This document shows, one piece after another, positions 63,487 through 64,000 of a DNA stretch of 64,000 nt. The DNA is taken from assembly GCF_000378505.1 (NCBI RefSeq), contig NZ_KB899994.1, positions 62,001 to 126,000 on the forward strand, given 5' to 3'. The first letter of the stretch is position 1. The number at the start of each line of letters is the position of its first letter. This stretch comes from Modicisalibacter luteus DSM 23508. GTDB taxonomy: Bacteria > Pseudomonadota > Gammaproteobacteria > Pseudomonadales > Halomonadaceae. The position numbers and the translations under genes were made by a program. Below the pieces are notes generated by a model, which saw only the letters and a list, made by a program, of their open reading frames with translations, was not told the DNA's origin and did not search any database.

Positions 63487-64000
63487 GTTGTCTCGCTATT
63501 CAGGGCGCCGGAAGGCGGCCTGAAGGAAGCGCTGCTGAATGACGAAGGGAAATGGGAGGGACGACAGTCGGCCTTTGGCTTATACCCACGGGGTGTATGC
63601 CTCCTGGCCTCGTGCCGCCTTGTGTCTCATTCCGCTCGCCGATCCAGTCAGCGACCCCTGGGCGTCGACGACGGCGAACCGCTTAGTGCTCGTGTTGTGC
63701 TCAGCGCATGTCGAGAATGCGTCATCCACGCACGGCATGGTGGCCGAGCGCTGCAAGATCATGTTGAGTACGCGGCGGTGGCAGGACGTGTTTCGGCGAG
63801 TTTTTTGGTTCTCGTCCGGCCCTGCGGACTACCGCCAGACACATGGCATTTTTCGATTCGCCGACGCCGGCCTCCGGCACGGTGTTTTATTCCCCGTAGT
63901 GCGTTGGTGGCTCATGGGAGCCGCCTGGAACCCGGGCGTGGCGTAATGTTCTACAGCGTGGCGGCACAGGGAATTCACCTTGCCGCCGTATCCTCCGCTC
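63487..64000 (-). other. Gene-free region upstream of rne
   Basis: I see no supported gene in these 514 bases on either strand; possible frames are short and lack family resemblance. It probably holds the rne 5' leader and, near the right edge, regulatory sequence of a divergent gene. An inverted pair GGCGGCA / TGCCGCC is near 63961-63986. In related bacteria rluC lies divergent here, but its coding start is not recognisable in the window. Confidence 0.45.

Noticed and set aside
63946-64000. Possible start of a gene running off the right edge
   Set aside because: An ATG frame is open to the edge, but only 18 codons are visible and they do not resemble the expected rluC start.

Overview
The window looks like a chromosomal segment of a halophilic gammaproteobacterium of the Halomonadaceae (Halomonas-like). 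This is inferred from gene content: betIBA with a choline-binding protein, a Pseudomonas-type split of trpE from trpGDC, a kduD, a LigB-type ligase, and an alternative complex III/caa3 oxidase cluster. No database comparison was possible. Almost all of the window is coding. I see no insertion sequence, prophage or CRISPR array.

Layout: 1-1.7 kb, the start of a gamma-glutamyltransferase gene running off the left edge. 1.9-2.9 kb, rpe and a GIY-YIG protein. 3.0-4.7 kb, a periplasmic PQQ-type sugar dehydrogenase with its own c-type cytochrome. 4.7-6.0 kb, NDH-2. 6.25-11.4 kb, gph, trpE and trpGDC. Here trpE and trpGDC are next to each other, yet each is preceded by its own short leader peptide with adjacent or near-adjacent Trp codons and an attenuator-like hairpin. 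11.5-24.3 kb, a TonB receptor, a CPA1-type antiporter with an RCK domain, a DUF2905 protein, a YdiJ-like FAD/Fe-S dehydrogenase, crcB, serS, a SIMPL protein, cobO and an HDOD-GGDEF protein. 24.3-32.5 kb, a radical-SAM protein behind a 34-bp perfect palindrome containing a LexA box, then opgD, nupC, a glycerophosphodiesterase, an unknown protein, kduD, qor and rlpA. 32.6-40.3 kb, fadE and the choline-to-betaine operon betIBA, with a divergent orphan choline-binding protein. 40.4-41.0 kb, tRNA-Met and four tandem identical tRNA-Asn genes. 41.1-55.0 kb, a copper-type P-ATPase divergent from a continuous ACIII (actABCDEF) - small membrane protein - caa3 oxidase operon. 55.0-63.5 kb, ligB, prc, apeB and rne.

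Functional links: the largest system is the respiratory operon at 43.6-55.0 kb. A quinol-oxidising alternative complex III (pentaheme ActA, MoCo-like/Fe-S ActB, NrfD-like ActC and ActF, ActD, lipid-anchored cytochrome ActE) is translationally coupled to an oxidase whose subunit II carries its own haem c domain and whose subunit I has the YSHP signature of the A2 haem-copper class. The P-ATPase beside it is a plausible copper supplier for the oxidase. NDH-2 and the PQQ dehydrogenase-cytochrome pair could feed electrons into the same chain. The bet genes and choX serve osmoprotection.

The regulatory elements best supported by sequence are the two trp attenuators (the trpGDC one has all four mutually exclusive segments and possibly a leaderless start), the LexA palindrome, the dyad between betI and choX, two tRNA promoters, and several strong hairpin terminators.
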